Assembly (NCBI GenBank): GCA_018402345.1
Contig: JAGYIV010000010.1
Location: 248,001 to 312,000, forward strand
DNA from: Terrimicrobiaceae bacterium
GTDB taxonomy: Bacteria > Verrucomicrobiota > Verrucomicrobiia > Chthoniobacterales > Terrimicrobiaceae
Direction: 5' to 3'
DNA length: 64,000 bases
Position 1 is the first letter of the stretch, and every line of letters starts with the position of its first letter. The notes below the pieces were generated by a model. That model was not told the DNA's origin. It did not search any database and saw only the letters and a program-made list of their open reading frames with translations. Positions 26,044 through 36,819 of this stretch are shown in pieces. Made by a program: the position numbers and the translations under genes.

Positions 26044-27831
26044 ATGATCCCCGTCACCTCCACCGATCCCCGCCTCGAGGCATTCACCACCTTTGCCAAC
26101 TCGGGCGCCCTCACCGAGGCGCAATCCACCCTCTGCGCCGCCCTCCTCGCGGAAAACCAGCACCACCTCTTTGCGGACTGGGACCCCGCCGGCACCCGCG
26201 ATGCCGACAAGCTCGCCTTCCTCGACTCCCTCCTCCAAGCCGACCAATCCTACCCCGGAGGCCTTCCTGCCTACATCCGCAACGCCCGCCACCTCCTTGC
26301 GGAGGCCTCCGCGGGCACGAATCCCTTCGACGGTTGCACCCCCGCCCAACCCGACATCGTCGACCTCTCCACCTTCGGCCCGGAATATGACAAAGCCGAA
26401 GCCACCGGCCTCGAATGCCTCGGCCAGACCGCCATTGTCCTCGTCGCTGGCGGTCTCGGCGAGCGCCTCGGCTACCATGGCATCAAACTCGACATCCCCG
26501 TCGAGACCACCGAGTCCACGACCTACCTCGCCCACTACGCCTCGTTCATCCGCGCCGCCTCGAAGCGCACCGGGCGCCGCATTCCGCTGATCATCATGAC
26601 CAGCCGCGACACGCATCCCGGCACCATCGCCTCGCTCAAGGCCAACGCAAATTTCGGCCTGGCGGACGACCAGATCACCATCCTGCGCCAAGAACTCGTC
26701 CCCGCCCTCTCGGACCTCGATGCCCACCTCGCCCTCGAGGAAAAATACAACCTCATCCTCAAGCCCCACGGCCACGGCGATATCCACACCCTCCTCCACA
26801 CCAGCGGCACCGCCGCGAGACTGGCAGCAGAGGGATTCCGCTACCTCATGTTCATCCAGGACACGAACGGCCAGGTCTTCAACGCAGCCCTCGCCGCCAT
26901 CGGCGTATCGGAGGCTCGCGGCTACGATTTCAATTCCATCGCCGTGAACCGCGTTCCGGGCGAGGCGGTGGGCGGCATCGCACGCCTCGTCAAACCCGGC
27001 CACCCCGACCTCACGCTGAATGTCGAATACAACCAACTCGACCCACTCCTCCGAGCCACCGTTTCGCCGGAGGGTGACGTGCCCGACGCCCGCGGATACT
27101 CGCTCTTCCCGGGGAACATCAACCTCCTCGTCATCCGCCTCGCCCCATACATCAAGGTCCTCGAGGCCTCGGGCGGCATCGTTGCCGAGTTCGTGAACCC
27201 CAAATTCGCCGACGCCTCGCGCACGACCTTCAAAAAACCTGCCCGCCTCGAGACCCTCATGCAGGATTTGCCGAAATCCTTCTCCTCGGGCGAAAAAACA
27301 GGCGTCACCATCTTCGATCGCACCTGGTGCTTCAGCGCTTGCAAAAACAATCTTGCGGATGCCGCAGCGAAGGCCGCCGCAAACTCACCCGCCGAAAGCG
27401 CCTCGAGCGCTGAAAACGACTTCTACCTCGCCGGACGCCAGAAGCTCCGCATGGCGGGCATGACCGTCACCGACGGACCAGTGCGCTCGATCCGCGGCAT
27501 CCCCTTCACCACCGGCCCGCGCGTCATTCTCCGCCCCTCCTTCGCCCTCACCCTGCAAGACGTCCGCGACAGAATCACCGGCGGCGCAATCTCCGGAAAC
27601 GCCACGCTCATCCTCGAAGGCGACACCCGCCTCGAACACGTCGTCATCAAACCCGGTGCCACCTTCGTCGCCAAAGCACCCGAGGGCACCCAGGCCATCC
27701 ACACGAACACCACCATCCCAGCCGGCGCCACCTACACCCTCCACGAACTCACCGACGCCGAAATGTCATCCCCCGACACCCCCGAATTCCTCAAAATCCG
27801 CGGCTACCGCATCACCCCGCCCGCTGCATAA
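26044..27831 (+). CDS. UDP-sugar pyrophosphorylase-like protein
   Basis: The 595-residue enzyme belongs to the large nucleotidyltransferase family that includes eukaryotic UDP-sugar and UDP-GlcNAc pyrophosphorylases. The uridine-binding loop reads VLVAGGLGERLGYHGIKLDI, very close to the plant/protist UDP-sugar pyrophosphorylase motif (VAGGLGERLGYxGIK). Later blocks such as ILKPHGHGDIHTLLH, MFIQDTNGQVFNAAL and LTLNVEYNQLDPLL are also typical. It would make UDP-sugars from sugar-1-phosphates and UTP. I start at ATG 26044; the preceding in-frame codons overlap the guaA end. The C-terminal left-handed beta-helix-like tail is present. Confidence 0.85.
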   Translation: MIPVTSTDPRLEAFTTFANSGALTEAQSTLCAALLAENQHHLFADWDPAGTRDADKLAFLDSLLQADQSYPGGLPAYIRNARHLLAEASAGTNPFDGCTPAQPDIVDLSTFGPEYDKAEATGLECLGQTAIVLVAGGLGERLGYHGIKLDIPVETTESTTYLAHYASFIRAASKRTGRRIPLIIMTSRDTHPGTIASLKANANFGLADDQITILRQELVPALSDLDAHLALEEKYNLILKPHGHGDIHTLLHTSGTAARLAAEGFRYLMFIQDTNGQVFNAALAAIGVSEARGYDFNSIAVNRVPGEAVGGIARLVKPGHPDLTLNVEYNQLDPLLRATVSPEGDVPDARGYSLFPGNINLLVIRLAPYIKVLEASGGIVAEFVNPKFADASRTTFKKPARLETLMQDLPKSFSSGEKTGVTIFDRTWCFSACKNNLADAAAKAAANSPAESASSAENDFYLAGRQKLRMAGMTVTDGPVRSIRGIPFTTGPRVILRPSFALTLQDVRDRITGGAISGNATLILEGDTRLEHVVIKPGATFVAKAPEGTQAIHTNTTIPAGATYTLHELTDAEMSSPDTPEFLKIRGYRITPPAA

Positions 27832-27853
27832 CGCCCGCCGCCGCTCCAAAAAG

Positions 27854-27893
27854 TCCGCAACTTTTTTGTCCGATCGGCCATTTTTTTGGCGGA
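27854..27893. repeat. 40-nt palindromic intergenic element, copy 1
   Basis: A segment beginning TCCGCAACTTTTTTGTCCGA and centred on the palindrome CCGATCGG, with TCCGC at one end and GCGGA at the other. It lies between two convergent genes. A second copy of the same length occurs at 34535-34574, also between convergent genes, with 36 of 40 positions identical by hand alignment. Each arm has a T or A tract, so it could serve as a bidirectional terminator. Confidence 0.75.
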
Positions 27894-27908
27894 AATCCGC
27901 TGCTCGCC

Positions 27909-28394
27909 TCACCACGTCGTGTAGGGATTCTTGACCAGACAGGAGTTGTAATACCGGTGGTCCTCCGAAACCTCCTCGCCGACCCAATCGGGCAACTCGA
28001 CAGGCTGGTCGGGGCGCTCGAGTTCGACCTCGGCGACACGGAGTCCCTCGTTCTCGCCGTGGAAAATATCGACCTCCCAACGCATCCCGCCGAACTGCGC
28101 GATATGCCGGGTCTTGTCGATCAGCGGCCTCATGCAGAGCGCGAGCAGGTTTTCCGCATCGGCGACAGGGATCGCATACTGGAATTCCGAGCGCGTGATT
28201 CCCTCCCTCGCGCCTTTGACCGTAAGGGTCGCCACATTACCTGCGATCCGCACCCGAATACTGCGTGTGGCATCGGCACACAGGTAGCCTTGCGAAAGCC
28301 GCTTGCCGGGGCCTTCCACACACTCCTTCCAGCCGTCACCGGAGAGCAGAAATTTTCGTTCGATTTCGAGATTGGATTCATTGGTTGTGGACAT
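27909..28394 (-). CDS. CYTH domain protein
   Basis: The 161-residue protein has the CYTH signature EIERKFLL near its start, followed by alternating charged strands (TRSIRVRIAGNVATLTVKGA; EFQYAIP; MRWEVDIFHGENEGLRVAEV). CYTH enzymes act on triphosphates such as inorganic triphosphate or thiamine triphosphate, using the ring of Glu/Lys/Arg residues seen here. The specific substrate cannot be read from the sequence. It is the last gene of a minus-strand run after the AsmA-like gene. Confidence 0.88.
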   Translation of the reverse strand: MSTTNESNLEIERKFLLSGDGWKECVEGPGKRLSQGYLCADATRSIRVRIAGNVATLTVKGAREGITRSEFQYAIPVADAENLLALCMRPLIDKTRHIAQFGGMRWEVDIFHGENEGLRVAEVELERPDQPVELPDWVGEEVSEDHRYYNSCLVKNPYTTW

Positions 28395-28407
28395 GGGAAA
28401 AATAGGG

Positions 28408-30804
28408 TCAGCGACTCTCCTTCGTTTTTGAGCCGCGCCCGCCGAGGGGAAAGCGCGGAATCAACCTCGGCATCCAGCGGGGATCGGAGATCGTGCCGTC
28501 GGAGTGGTATTCGAGGATTTTGCTGACAGGGAAAAAAACAATGCCGGGAATGCCCTGCGCATTGATGCGCATGTTCATGTCGAGCCCGCCGTTCAGGAAA
28601 TAGATGTCGCCGTTTCCATACATGGTAAACCCTTTCCCGATGATCTCGATGTTCGGCGTGGTGATTTTCTCGTCCGCCACCGTGAAGTCCGCCGTCGCCA
28701 ATCGCGCGGTGTTGTAAAAAACGCCCGGCAGGATGCCTCCGAGAATCGTTGAAAAGGGCCCCAGCCATGGAATCGCAAACACATTCCCGTCCTCGATCCG
28801 CAAGTTTCCATTGCCGGTCATCAGGTTTTCCTGGCCCATCCGCGTCTTAAAGCGATACCGACCGGTGACCACTCCCTTCGAGTCGTCGTAGTCGAAATAC
28901 AAATTCGTCAGCTTGGAAAAATCCACGCGCGTCAGGTTCACATCGGCGCTGAATACGGGCTTGGCGGGATCGATCGAGACATCCGCCACCATGGACACCA
29001 CCCCGCCCATGAGACTGGCTCTCGTGACATTCGCCAGCACGCTGTTCCCTTTCACCTCGACCCGAGCGGACGTGCTCCCGAACACAAGCGTCTTCCCGAG
29101 CAAATCGTATTCCATGCCGGCGGGGGATTCGATGCGAATGGCGAGATCGTTTCCCTTGGGCAGTTTCATGTGGACCTTGCCATTGACCCGCACGTCGGGA
29201 TTGGCGCGGAAACGATACGGGCGGATCGCCTGGGCGATCTGCGGATTGATCCACATCAACACATCCACTGGCACCAGCGTGGATTGGATGTTTTGCAAGC
29301 GCACCTCCTGGCGGCCGATATCGTAGGCGAAGGCCCCAGTGCCTTTTCCAGGGCCTGTCCTGATCACAAGGTTGGTGTAGTCGATGCACCTGTCAGCAAT
29401 CGAAAAGTCGGTGGATCCGCTGTCGATCCACGCGCCGCGAGTGGCTGTGCGACCGAGCTTGATCGATCCGTTTCCTGTGAACGTCGCGAAGTCGGGACTC
29501 CGCGCGCGCAGCGAACATTCGATCTCGGGCAGATCGGCGAATTCCATGTTGCCGATGAACTCCCTCGCGCCGCGGTCCTTCAGCAAAGGCAGAAACTCGA
29601 CCGGCGGGATCGTCGTGCGGGCGCTCAATCTGTAGTCACTTGGACCAACCCATAGGATGCCCTCGAACTCGCCACGCCCGACGGAAAAACCAACCTCCCG
29701 CGCATGGAAGACGCCGTTGTGCCAGGCAAAAAGCAACTGCGGGGACACAAGCCTCACCCCCGTGACATCAATCGCCGCCGCACGGAAATGCCCTGTCACC
29801 CGCGGAGACAAACGCCCCCCAACCATCTCAACCCGGACCTCCGCCCCCAACTCGGGCGCACTCTCGAAGGAAACACCCTCGGGCATCTTGAACACACCCG
29901 CCGCGGCAAGAATCGGGAAGGGATTCAGGCCCGAAAGCACCGACATCTCGCCGTATGCAGCAGAGGTGTCCCAATAACCAGATGCTTGGAATCCGCCCTC
30001 GGCATCGCGCATCCGCCAGCGGGAAATCTTCGCAATCCCGTCATCGTATTCCCCAAGCACCTCAAGATCCCTCAACACCGCATCCCCATAGGCCACCTGC
30101 GCAACATTCACCGAAAAGTGCGGCACCTCCACTCCGGAGGGATTCGTGGCGTCGATCCTGAAATCGGCCCGCACATGCGGGGGCCCCTTGGCGAACACGA
30201 CCTTGTCGACGATCTTGCGCACCTCCTCGACAACACGTTCGAAATCCACCCCGCCCCCTTCCTTGTCGGGCTCCGGAAAGACCATCTGGAGTGGATTCAA
30301 CACCTCGCCGGCGACCTCGAACCTTATGCCCTCTGCAAGGCACTCGAACCGGCTCACACGCAACTTGTCACCAAGCAACAAAATCTCGGCCCCGATCCGC
30401 GTCACCGTCAACCGCGGGGCATCGAGCGCGGGCCCAGAGGGAATCGAGGCCTCCGCTCCGTTCAACCTCAGACTGTCGACGACGATCCTCCGGTGAAGCA
30501 ACTCGGACAAGTTCAGCGACACCGACACCCGGCTGATCCGCGCGAGCACCCGTCCATGGTTGATTTTCTCGGCTACCACGACCCCGCTCGCCACCAGGCC
30601 ACTGAAGGGATCCAGAGCCAGCTTTCCCACCTCGACCTCGAGCGTGGGCGTGCTTAGAGCACGCCCCAGCGCCTCCCGCGCTCCGAATCCAATCCCCTCG
30701 AAACGTAAAAAATACAGCAACACCGGAATCCCGATGAAGATCAGCACCAGCGCCGCGCGGCTAAGGAACTTCAGTAAAAAATAGACAACAGGATGAACTC
30801 GCAT
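28408..30804 (-). CDS. Large AsmA-like membrane-anchored protein
   Basis: A 798-residue protein with one N-terminal membrane segment (LVLIFIGIPVLLYFL) and a long beta-rich body. The C-terminal ~200 residues (GNGNLRIEDGNVFAIPWLGP, IIGKGFTMYGNGDIYFL, MNMRINAQGIPGIVFFPVSK) match the AsmA/DUF3971 pattern found in proteins that span the periplasm and move lipids to the outer membrane. I start at ATG 30804 because a GAGG ribosome-binding site lies six bases upstream within the priA stop region; GTG 30816 is an alternative. It is adjacent to priA and cyth in one direction. Confidence 0.8.
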   Translation of the reverse strand: MRVHPVVYFLLKFLSRAALVLIFIGIPVLLYFLRFEGIGFGAREALGRALSTPTLEVEVGKLALDPFSGLVASGVVVAEKINHGRVLARISRVSVSLNLSELLHRRIVVDSLRLNGAEASIPSGPALDAPRLTVTRIGAEILLLGDKLRVSRFECLAEGIRFEVAGEVLNPLQMVFPEPDKEGGGVDFERVVEEVRKIVDKVVFAKGPPHVRADFRIDATNPSGVEVPHFSVNVAQVAYGDAVLRDLEVLGEYDDGIAKISRWRMRDAEGGFQASGYWDTSAAYGEMSVLSGLNPFPILAAAGVFKMPEGVSFESAPELGAEVRVEMVGGRLSPRVTGHFRAAAIDVTGVRLVSPQLLFAWHNGVFHAREVGFSVGRGEFEGILWVGPSDYRLSARTTIPPVEFLPLLKDRGAREFIGNMEFADLPEIECSLRARSPDFATFTGNGSIKLGRTATRGAWIDSGSTDFSIADRCIDYTNLVIRTGPGKGTGAFAYDIGRQEVRLQNIQSTLVPVDVLMWINPQIAQAIRPYRFRANPDVRVNGKVHMKLPKGNDLAIRIESPAGMEYDLLGKTLVFGSTSARVEVKGNSVLANVTRASLMGGVVSMVADVSIDPAKPVFSADVNLTRVDFSKLTNLYFDYDDSKGVVTGRYRFKTRMGQENLMTGNGNLRIEDGNVFAIPWLGPFSTILGGILPGVFYNTARLATADFTVADEKITTPNIEIIGKGFTMYGNGDIYFLNGGLDMNMRINAQGIPGIVFFPVSKILEYHSDGTISDPRWMPRLIPRFPLGGRGSKTKESR

Positions 30805-30812
30805 CGAACGCC

Positions 30813-33026
30813 TCACATAAGATGCAGCGGATCGATGTCCACCGCCACAAAAACGTCCTCTGGCATCGGAAGCGCATCCAGCACCTCCCGCGCAAGCCGC
30901 GACAATTTCTGCGATGACGCCCCGCGCAGCGACACCTGAAAGCGGAAATATGTCTTCGCCTTCTCGAGCGGCGCGGGCACGGCCTCGCCGACCACGATCT
31001 GCGCGGGAGCCGCCGCGCGGAGCTTGCGCGAGAGCGTCTGCGCGGAGAACTCCACACGCTCGCGCATCGTCCCGCGCAGCGTGATCATCGCCATGCGGCC
31101 GAAGGGCGGGTAGCCGAAGTTCCTCCGGAACTCCATCTCCTGCTCCATGAACCCCTCGTAGTCGTGATGCCGCGCAAATTGGATCGATGGGCTGAAGGGG
31201 GTGTAAGTCTGCACAATGACCTCGCCTTCCATCTCGCCCCTCCCGGCGCGCCCGGCGACCTGCGTGAGGAGTTGGAACACCCTCTCGCCGGCCCGAAAGT
31301 CGGGAATGTGCAATCCAAGGTCGGCATTCACGATCCCCACCAGCGTGACATTTGGAAAATGCAGCCCCTTGGCGATCATCTGAGTCCCGACAAGGATGTC
31401 CAACCGCCCTTCCTTGAACGCCCCGAGCGTCTCCCGATACGCCTCCTTGCGCGTCATGGAATCGGCATCCATCCGCGCGATCCGTGCCTTGGGGAAGATT
31501 TTATTGAGTGCCTCCTCGACCTTCTGCGTGCCTGTGCCGGAGTGCCTGATCTTGGGATCGGCACACTTGGGACAGACCTTTGGCGAGCGCCGGTTGTGGC
31601 CGCAGATGTGGCACACCAGGCGCTCGGCGGCGCGGTGGTAGGTGAGCGACACACTGCAATCGGGACACTCGCACACATGCCCGCACACCTCGCACAGCAT
31701 CGATGTGGAAAACCCTCGCCGGTTCAAAAACAAAATCGACTGCTCGCCTTTGCCCATGCGCCCCTCGATCGCCTCCCGCAGCGCGCGCGAAAGAATGCCA
31801 CCCTCGGGATCGTTCCGCGCGGGCCTGCGCAGGTCGATCACCCGCACCACAGGCATGCTCTTGTCGTCGACCCGCTGGTTCAACCGCACAAGCCGGTATT
31901 TTCCCGATTGGGCGTTGTGCCAACTCTCGAGCGAGGGCGTGGCGCTGCCGAGCAACACCGCCGCGCCTTCGCGCTTGCCGCGCAGCACGGCGAGATCCCT
32001 AGCATTGTAGCGCGGCGCCTCGTCCTGCTTGTAGGAACTCTCGTGCTCCTCGTCGACGATAATGATCCCGGGATTCTCGACCGGCGCGAAAATCGAACTC
32101 CGCGCGCCGATCACAATCCGCGCCTCGCCGCTGTGGATTTTATGCCACTCGTCATACCGCTCGCCCTCGGACAAATGGCTGTGCATCACCGCAATCGCAT
32201 CCTGCATGTCGGCGAAGCGGGATTTGAACCGCTCGACCGTCTGGGGCGTGAGAGCGATCTCGGGCACCAGCACCAACGCCGTCTTGCCGGCATCCACCGC
32301 ACGCCGGATCGCTCGCAGATAGATCTCCGTCTTGCCGGAACCGGTCACCCCGAAGAGCAGGATTGGCTTTTCGGGCCGCGCCATTTCCGTCTCGACGGCT
32401 TTCATGGCCTCGACCTGCTCGGGGTTCAACACTAACTCCGCCCCCGCGACAAACCGCTCGGCATAGGGATTCCTCGCGACCTTCATCGCCTCGATCGCCA
32501 CAAGGCCGTTTTTTTCCAATGCGCGAAAGACACTCTCGGACACACCCGCCTTCGCTGCCGCGAGCGTCACAGCCATCGGCCCGCCTCCGGCCTCGATCAG
32601 CACGCGCAGCGCATCGACCTGCCTGGGGGCTTTTTTCTCGAGCTTCGCCAACTCGTCATCTCCGATCTCGCGCGCAACCCGGGCGGCATTCTGAGTTTTC
32701 GCGCCGACCTTCCCGTCGCGCACAGCCACAGGCAACACGCCGCGCACGGCGGCCTCGAGCGGACAGCAGTAATAGTCGGCAATCCACGCCGCGAGATCGA
32801 GCAACGCCGGACGGATCATCGGCTTTTCATCAAGCAATGCGGCGACATCCCTCACGCTCTCAAAGGCACATTCATCCATGACCCCGATGACCGTGCCTGT
32901 GAGCAACCTCGTTCGCACCGGCACGCGCACGCGGGACCCGATTCCCACCGAGGCCTCCATCGGCCTAGGCACACGGTAATCCAGCATGCGCCCGGCGGCT
33001 TGGTCGGGCAGGACTCTCACAAACAT
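30813..33026 (-). CDS. priA: Primosomal protein N' (replication restart helicase)
   Basis: PriA reloads the replisome at stalled forks. The 737-residue protein has the N-terminal 3'-DNA-binding domain (LLTGTVIGVMDE), Walker A GVTGSGKTE, the DEEH helicase box, and a zinc-binding insert with paired cysteines (CEVCGHVCECPDC and CHICGHNRRSPKVCPKC). The helicase C-terminal motif QVAGRAGRGEMEGEVIVQT follows. The ATG at 33026 begins the conserved MFVRVLPDQAAGRMLDYRVP; upstream codons are not conserved. Overlap with the AsmA-like gene suggests co-transcription. Confidence 0.96.
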   Translation of the reverse strand: MFVRVLPDQAAGRMLDYRVPRPMEASVGIGSRVRVPVRTRLLTGTVIGVMDECAFESVRDVAALLDEKPMIRPALLDLAAWIADYYCCPLEAAVRGVLPVAVRDGKVGAKTQNAARVAREIGDDELAKLEKKAPRQVDALRVLIEAGGGPMAVTLAAAKAGVSESVFRALEKNGLVAIEAMKVARNPYAERFVAGAELVLNPEQVEAMKAVETEMARPEKPILLFGVTGSGKTEIYLRAIRRAVDAGKTALVLVPEIALTPQTVERFKSRFADMQDAIAVMHSHLSEGERYDEWHKIHSGEARIVIGARSSIFAPVENPGIIIVDEEHESSYKQDEAPRYNARDLAVLRGKREGAAVLLGSATPSLESWHNAQSGKYRLVRLNQRVDDKSMPVVRVIDLRRPARNDPEGGILSRALREAIEGRMGKGEQSILFLNRRGFSTSMLCEVCGHVCECPDCSVSLTYHRAAERLVCHICGHNRRSPKVCPKCADPKIRHSGTGTQKVEEALNKIFPKARIARMDADSMTRKEAYRETLGAFKEGRLDILVGTQMIAKGLHFPNVTLVGIVNADLGLHIPDFRAGERVFQLLTQVAGRAGRGEMEGEVIVQTYTPFSPSIQFARHHDYEGFMEQEMEFRRNFGYPPFGRMAMITLRGTMRERVEFSAQTLSRKLRAAAPAQIVVGEAVPAPLEKAKTYFRFQVSLRGASSQKLSRLAREVLDALPMPEDVFVAVDIDPLHLM

Positions 33027-33132
33027 GCGCGGACTATCCCCGCACCACCTCCCACCGGCAAGCCCTCGCGCCACCACCCGCAGGGTTTTCCACCCTTGTC
33101 AGACAAATCGAATTTCTTCACCTTCCGCCCAC

Positions 33133-34134
33133 ATGAAAAAATCCGGCTGCCTCCTTGCCTTTCTCCTCGTTGCGGTCTGCTTGAGCATGCTTGTGAACTT
33201 CCTCCTCGTCGCGGCCCTGGGCACAAAACAAGCGATCCATGTCGCTGCCGGACAGGCCATGCCACCCCACTCCTTCGAGGAGGAACTCGTCCAACCAGGC
33301 TCGGATCGACACGCCAAGATCGCCGTCATCCCGATCCACGGCATCATCGCCTTCGGCTCGGAGGGCCCTCTGGGTCTCGACATGGTGGAGGATGTCAAAA
33401 ATGCCCTCGCCCAAGCAGAGGCGGACCCCGAGGTGAAGGCCATCGTGCTGGATGTCGATTCCCCCGGAGGCGAGATCACCGCCTCGGATGTCCTCTACCA
33501 CGCCCTCCGCCAGTTCCGCTTCAGCAAACCAGCTGTCGTCTATTTCAACGCCATTGGTGCCTCGGGTGCCTATTATATGGCCTGCGGGGCTAATTGGATC
33601 ATGTGCAACGACACGACATTCACCGGCAGCATCGGCGTCATCATCTCGACCCTCAACTACCGCAACCTCTTCGGGAAAATCGGCCTCGAGTCGGTGGTCT
33701 TCAAAAGCGGAAAATTCAAAGACATGCTCAACGGCGCGCGCGAGATGACTCCCGAGGAGCAGGAATACGTCCAGAGCCTCGTCATGCAAAGCTACGACCG
33801 ATTCCTCGGCATCGTCTCGGAGGCCCGTGGCATCAGCGCCCAAACCCTCCGCGAGGGACCGGCCGATGGACGCATCCTCAGCGGCACAGACGCCCGCACG
33901 GCGAAACTTGTCGACCAACTCGGCTATGTCGAGGACGCCTACGACAAGGCCCGCGAACTCGCCGGCCAACCCGATGCCAAGGTCGTGCGCTACATGCGCA
34001 CCTACAGCTTCGATCGCATCCTCCGGTTCTTTGGCGAATCCACGGCCACCACCCTCCAGATCGACCTCCCCGGCAAAGAATACGCCCTCGAGCCGGGCCG
34101 CGTGTATTTGCTGCCGCCGTTTTTCGCCCCCTGA
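33133..34134 (+). CDS. sppA: Signal peptide peptidase SppA-type serine protease
   Basis: A 333-residue membrane-anchored protease of the SppA family that digests cleaved signal peptides. One N-terminal TM segment (LLAFLLVAVCLSMLVNFLLV) places the domain outside the cytosol. Substrate and active-site motifs are LDVDSPGGEITASDVLYHAL and FNAIGASGAYYMACGAN (nucleophile Ser about 144), with the general-base lysine in FKSGKFKD (residues ~190-197). It is the short single-repeat form. It runs divergently from priA with about 100 bases between. Confidence 0.93.
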   Translation: MKKSGCLLAFLLVAVCLSMLVNFLLVAALGTKQAIHVAAGQAMPPHSFEEELVQPGSDRHAKIAVIPIHGIIAFGSEGPLGLDMVEDVKNALAQAEADPEVKAIVLDVDSPGGEITASDVLYHALRQFRFSKPAVVYFNAIGASGAYYMACGANWIMCNDTTFTGSIGVIISTLNYRNLFGKIGLESVVFKSGKFKDMLNGAREMTPEEQEYVQSLVMQSYDRFLGIVSEARGISAQTLREGPADGRILSGTDARTAKLVDQLGYVEDAYDKARELAGQPDAKVVRYMRTYSFDRILRFFGESTATTLQIDLPGKEYALEPGRVYLLPPFFAP

Positions 34135-34145
34135 GCCACCCCGCC

Positions 34146-34512
34146 ATGAAAAAGCCCCGCATCGACCTCTCGGGCAATCAAGCGGCCCTCCAGTCCCCCT
34201 TTGCCTCCCTCGCCCTCGACAACCTGCCGGATGGCCCGGCCGAGCCGATTCTCCACGAAGCCCCCGGCGAAAAACGGCCGCGTTGTCCTCCGCCGCGAAA
34301 AGTCCCAACGCGGCGGAAAAACAGTCATCGTCGTCTCGGACTTCGCCACCCATTTCTCCAGCGGTGACATCGAACGCCTCGCAAAAAAAGCCCGCCAATC
34401 CTGCGGCTGTGGAGGCACCGTGCGCGGCCGCGAAATCGAACTCCAAGGCGACAACCCACAACTCGCCCGCGCCTTTTTCGAGAAAGAAGGCTTCCGAGTC
34501 GCCGGAATCTGA
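34146..34512 (+). pseudogene. SUI1/eIF1-like translation factor (YciH family), frameshifted
   Basis: From ATG 34146 the frame reads MKKPRIDLSGNQAALQSPFA up to HEAPGEK, then a one-base gain at the AAAAA run near 34270 shifts it. In the corrected frame GRVVLRREKSQRGGKTVIVV continues through RQSCGCGGTVRGREIELQGD to QLARAFFEKEGFRVAGI and TGA 34510. The whole corrected protein of ~121 residues is a normal bacterial SUI1 homologue, which tunes start-codon selection. The shift lies in a homopolymer, so a sequencing slip is plausible. It overlaps nothing else and follows sppA by 11 bases. Confidence 0.8.
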
Positions 34513-34534
34513 ACCCATCCAACCCCCACTCAAA

Positions 34535-34574
34535 TCCGCAACTTTTTTGTCCGATCGGCCAAATTTTTGCCGGA
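34535..34574. repeat. 40-nt palindromic intergenic element, copy 2
   Basis: It begins TCCGCAACTTTTTTGTCCGA as in copy 1, carries the same CCGATCGG core, and ends GCCGGA. Like copy 1 it separates two genes that end toward each other (the SUI1-like gene and recF). Confidence 0.75.
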
Positions 34575-34589
34575 TTCCAAAGGTGGGCA

Positions 34590-35639
34590 TCAATTGCCTT
34601 CGGACAATTTTCCCGACTCGAGTCGATAGACGCGGTCCTCTTCGCCGGGCTGCATCCAATCAAGAAAGGTGGTCGTGATGATCGTCTGGGCACCCTGGGG
34701 CAGGGCCGCCAGAAGCAGATTCCGCCGGCCGGCATCGAGTTCCCCGAAGATGTCGTCGAGCAGGAGAAGCGGGGGCGTTCCATGCAAGGCATGCAAATGC
34801 CGCGCCTGCGCGATTTTCAACGCCAGCGCGATCGTGCGTTGCTGCCCCTCGGAGGCAAAGGCCGAGGCCTTGAGACCATTCAAAACCAACTCCAAATCGT
34901 CCCGGTGCGGACCGCAGACCGTTTGGCGAAGCCGTTCCTCACGGCCACGTGAACCCGCCAGCGCCTCGCCGAAATCCCCTTCGCAGCCTGGCTTGTAAAC
35001 GACACGCAACTCGTCCCCACCCCCGCTGATCATCCGGCACGCCTCGGCAAGATCGGACGCCAGATTTGCCGTCAGCCTCGCCCTCGCCTCCAGCAACACC
35101 CCGCCGGTTTCCAAAAGCACCGGCGTGAAGGCATCCACCTCGACCCTCGGACGCCCCTCCTTCAACAACGCGTTTCTGGCTCGCAAGGCCCGCTCGTAGG
35201 AGCGAAGGGTCTGCCTGTATCCCGGCACTGCCTGCATCCCGAGGAAATCCAGATACCGCCGACGCGGCACCCCGGAGCCATTCACCAATTCCAAATCGGC
35301 GTTCGAAAACCATGTCAACCGCGCTGTGGCGAGATAGTCGTCCGCCTTCGACTGCGGCTTGGAATCAAGAAATAGACTCCGCCCCCGCGCCGATTGACGA
35401 CATTCCATGTGCGTATCGCCGAACCTCCCACCAAGCGCAAACCCTCCCACCCCGCCGAGAAACATGTCCGAAGGCTGCGAAGTGCGCGGGGACTGCAACC
35501 GCAACAACACACACACCGCCTCGAGGATCGATGTCTTCCCCTGAGCGTTCCTCCCAACCACATACGTGCGCCCAGGCCCCGGAAAAAACTCCAAGGCCTC
35601 GAAACACCTGAATCGACTCATCCGCACCTCGCTCAGCAC
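34590..35639 (-). CDS. recF: DNA replication and repair protein RecF
   Basis: RecF is an SMC-like ATPase that loads RecA at gaps with RecOR. The protein has Walker [17 protein letters not shown], the signature [16 protein letters not shown] and Walker [17 protein letters not shown]. The conserved N-terminus [18 protein letters not shown] shows a GTG start at 35639; a GTG further upstream at 35678 would add 13 unconserved residues. At about 349 residues it has normal length. It is not next to dnaN or gyrB, as is also true in several other phyla. Confidence 0.92.
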   Translation of the reverse strand: MLSEVRMSRFRCFEALEFFPGPGRTYVVGRNAQGKTSILEAVCVLLRLQSPRTSQPSDMFLGGVGGFALGGRFGDTHMECRQSARGRSLFLDSKPQSKADDYLATARLTWFSNADLELVNGSGVPRRRYLDFLGMQAVPGYRQTLRSYERALRARNALLKEGRPRVEVDAFTPVLLETGGVLLEARARLTANLASDLAEACRMISGGGDELRVVYKPGCEGDFGEALAGSRGREERLRQTVCGPHRDDLELVLNGLKASAFASEGQQRTIALALKIAQARHLHALHGTPPLLLLDDIFGELDAGRRNLLLAALPQGAQTIITTTFLDWMQPGEEDRVYRLESGKLSEGN

Positions 35640-35789
35640 AACGCTGATTCTGCCCGCGGATCGCCACCCGTCAAACACAGGCTGGAAGCCCCTTCCACCC
35701 CAAATTGCCCGCTTGTCATTTCCACCAGCAAAATGCAGGGTTGCCCTCCCTCCACCCTACAAAGACCTAACCAAAGATTTTCCGAATCC

Positions 35790-36806
<1,017 letters not shown>

Positions 36807-36819
36807 TCAATTCGACACA

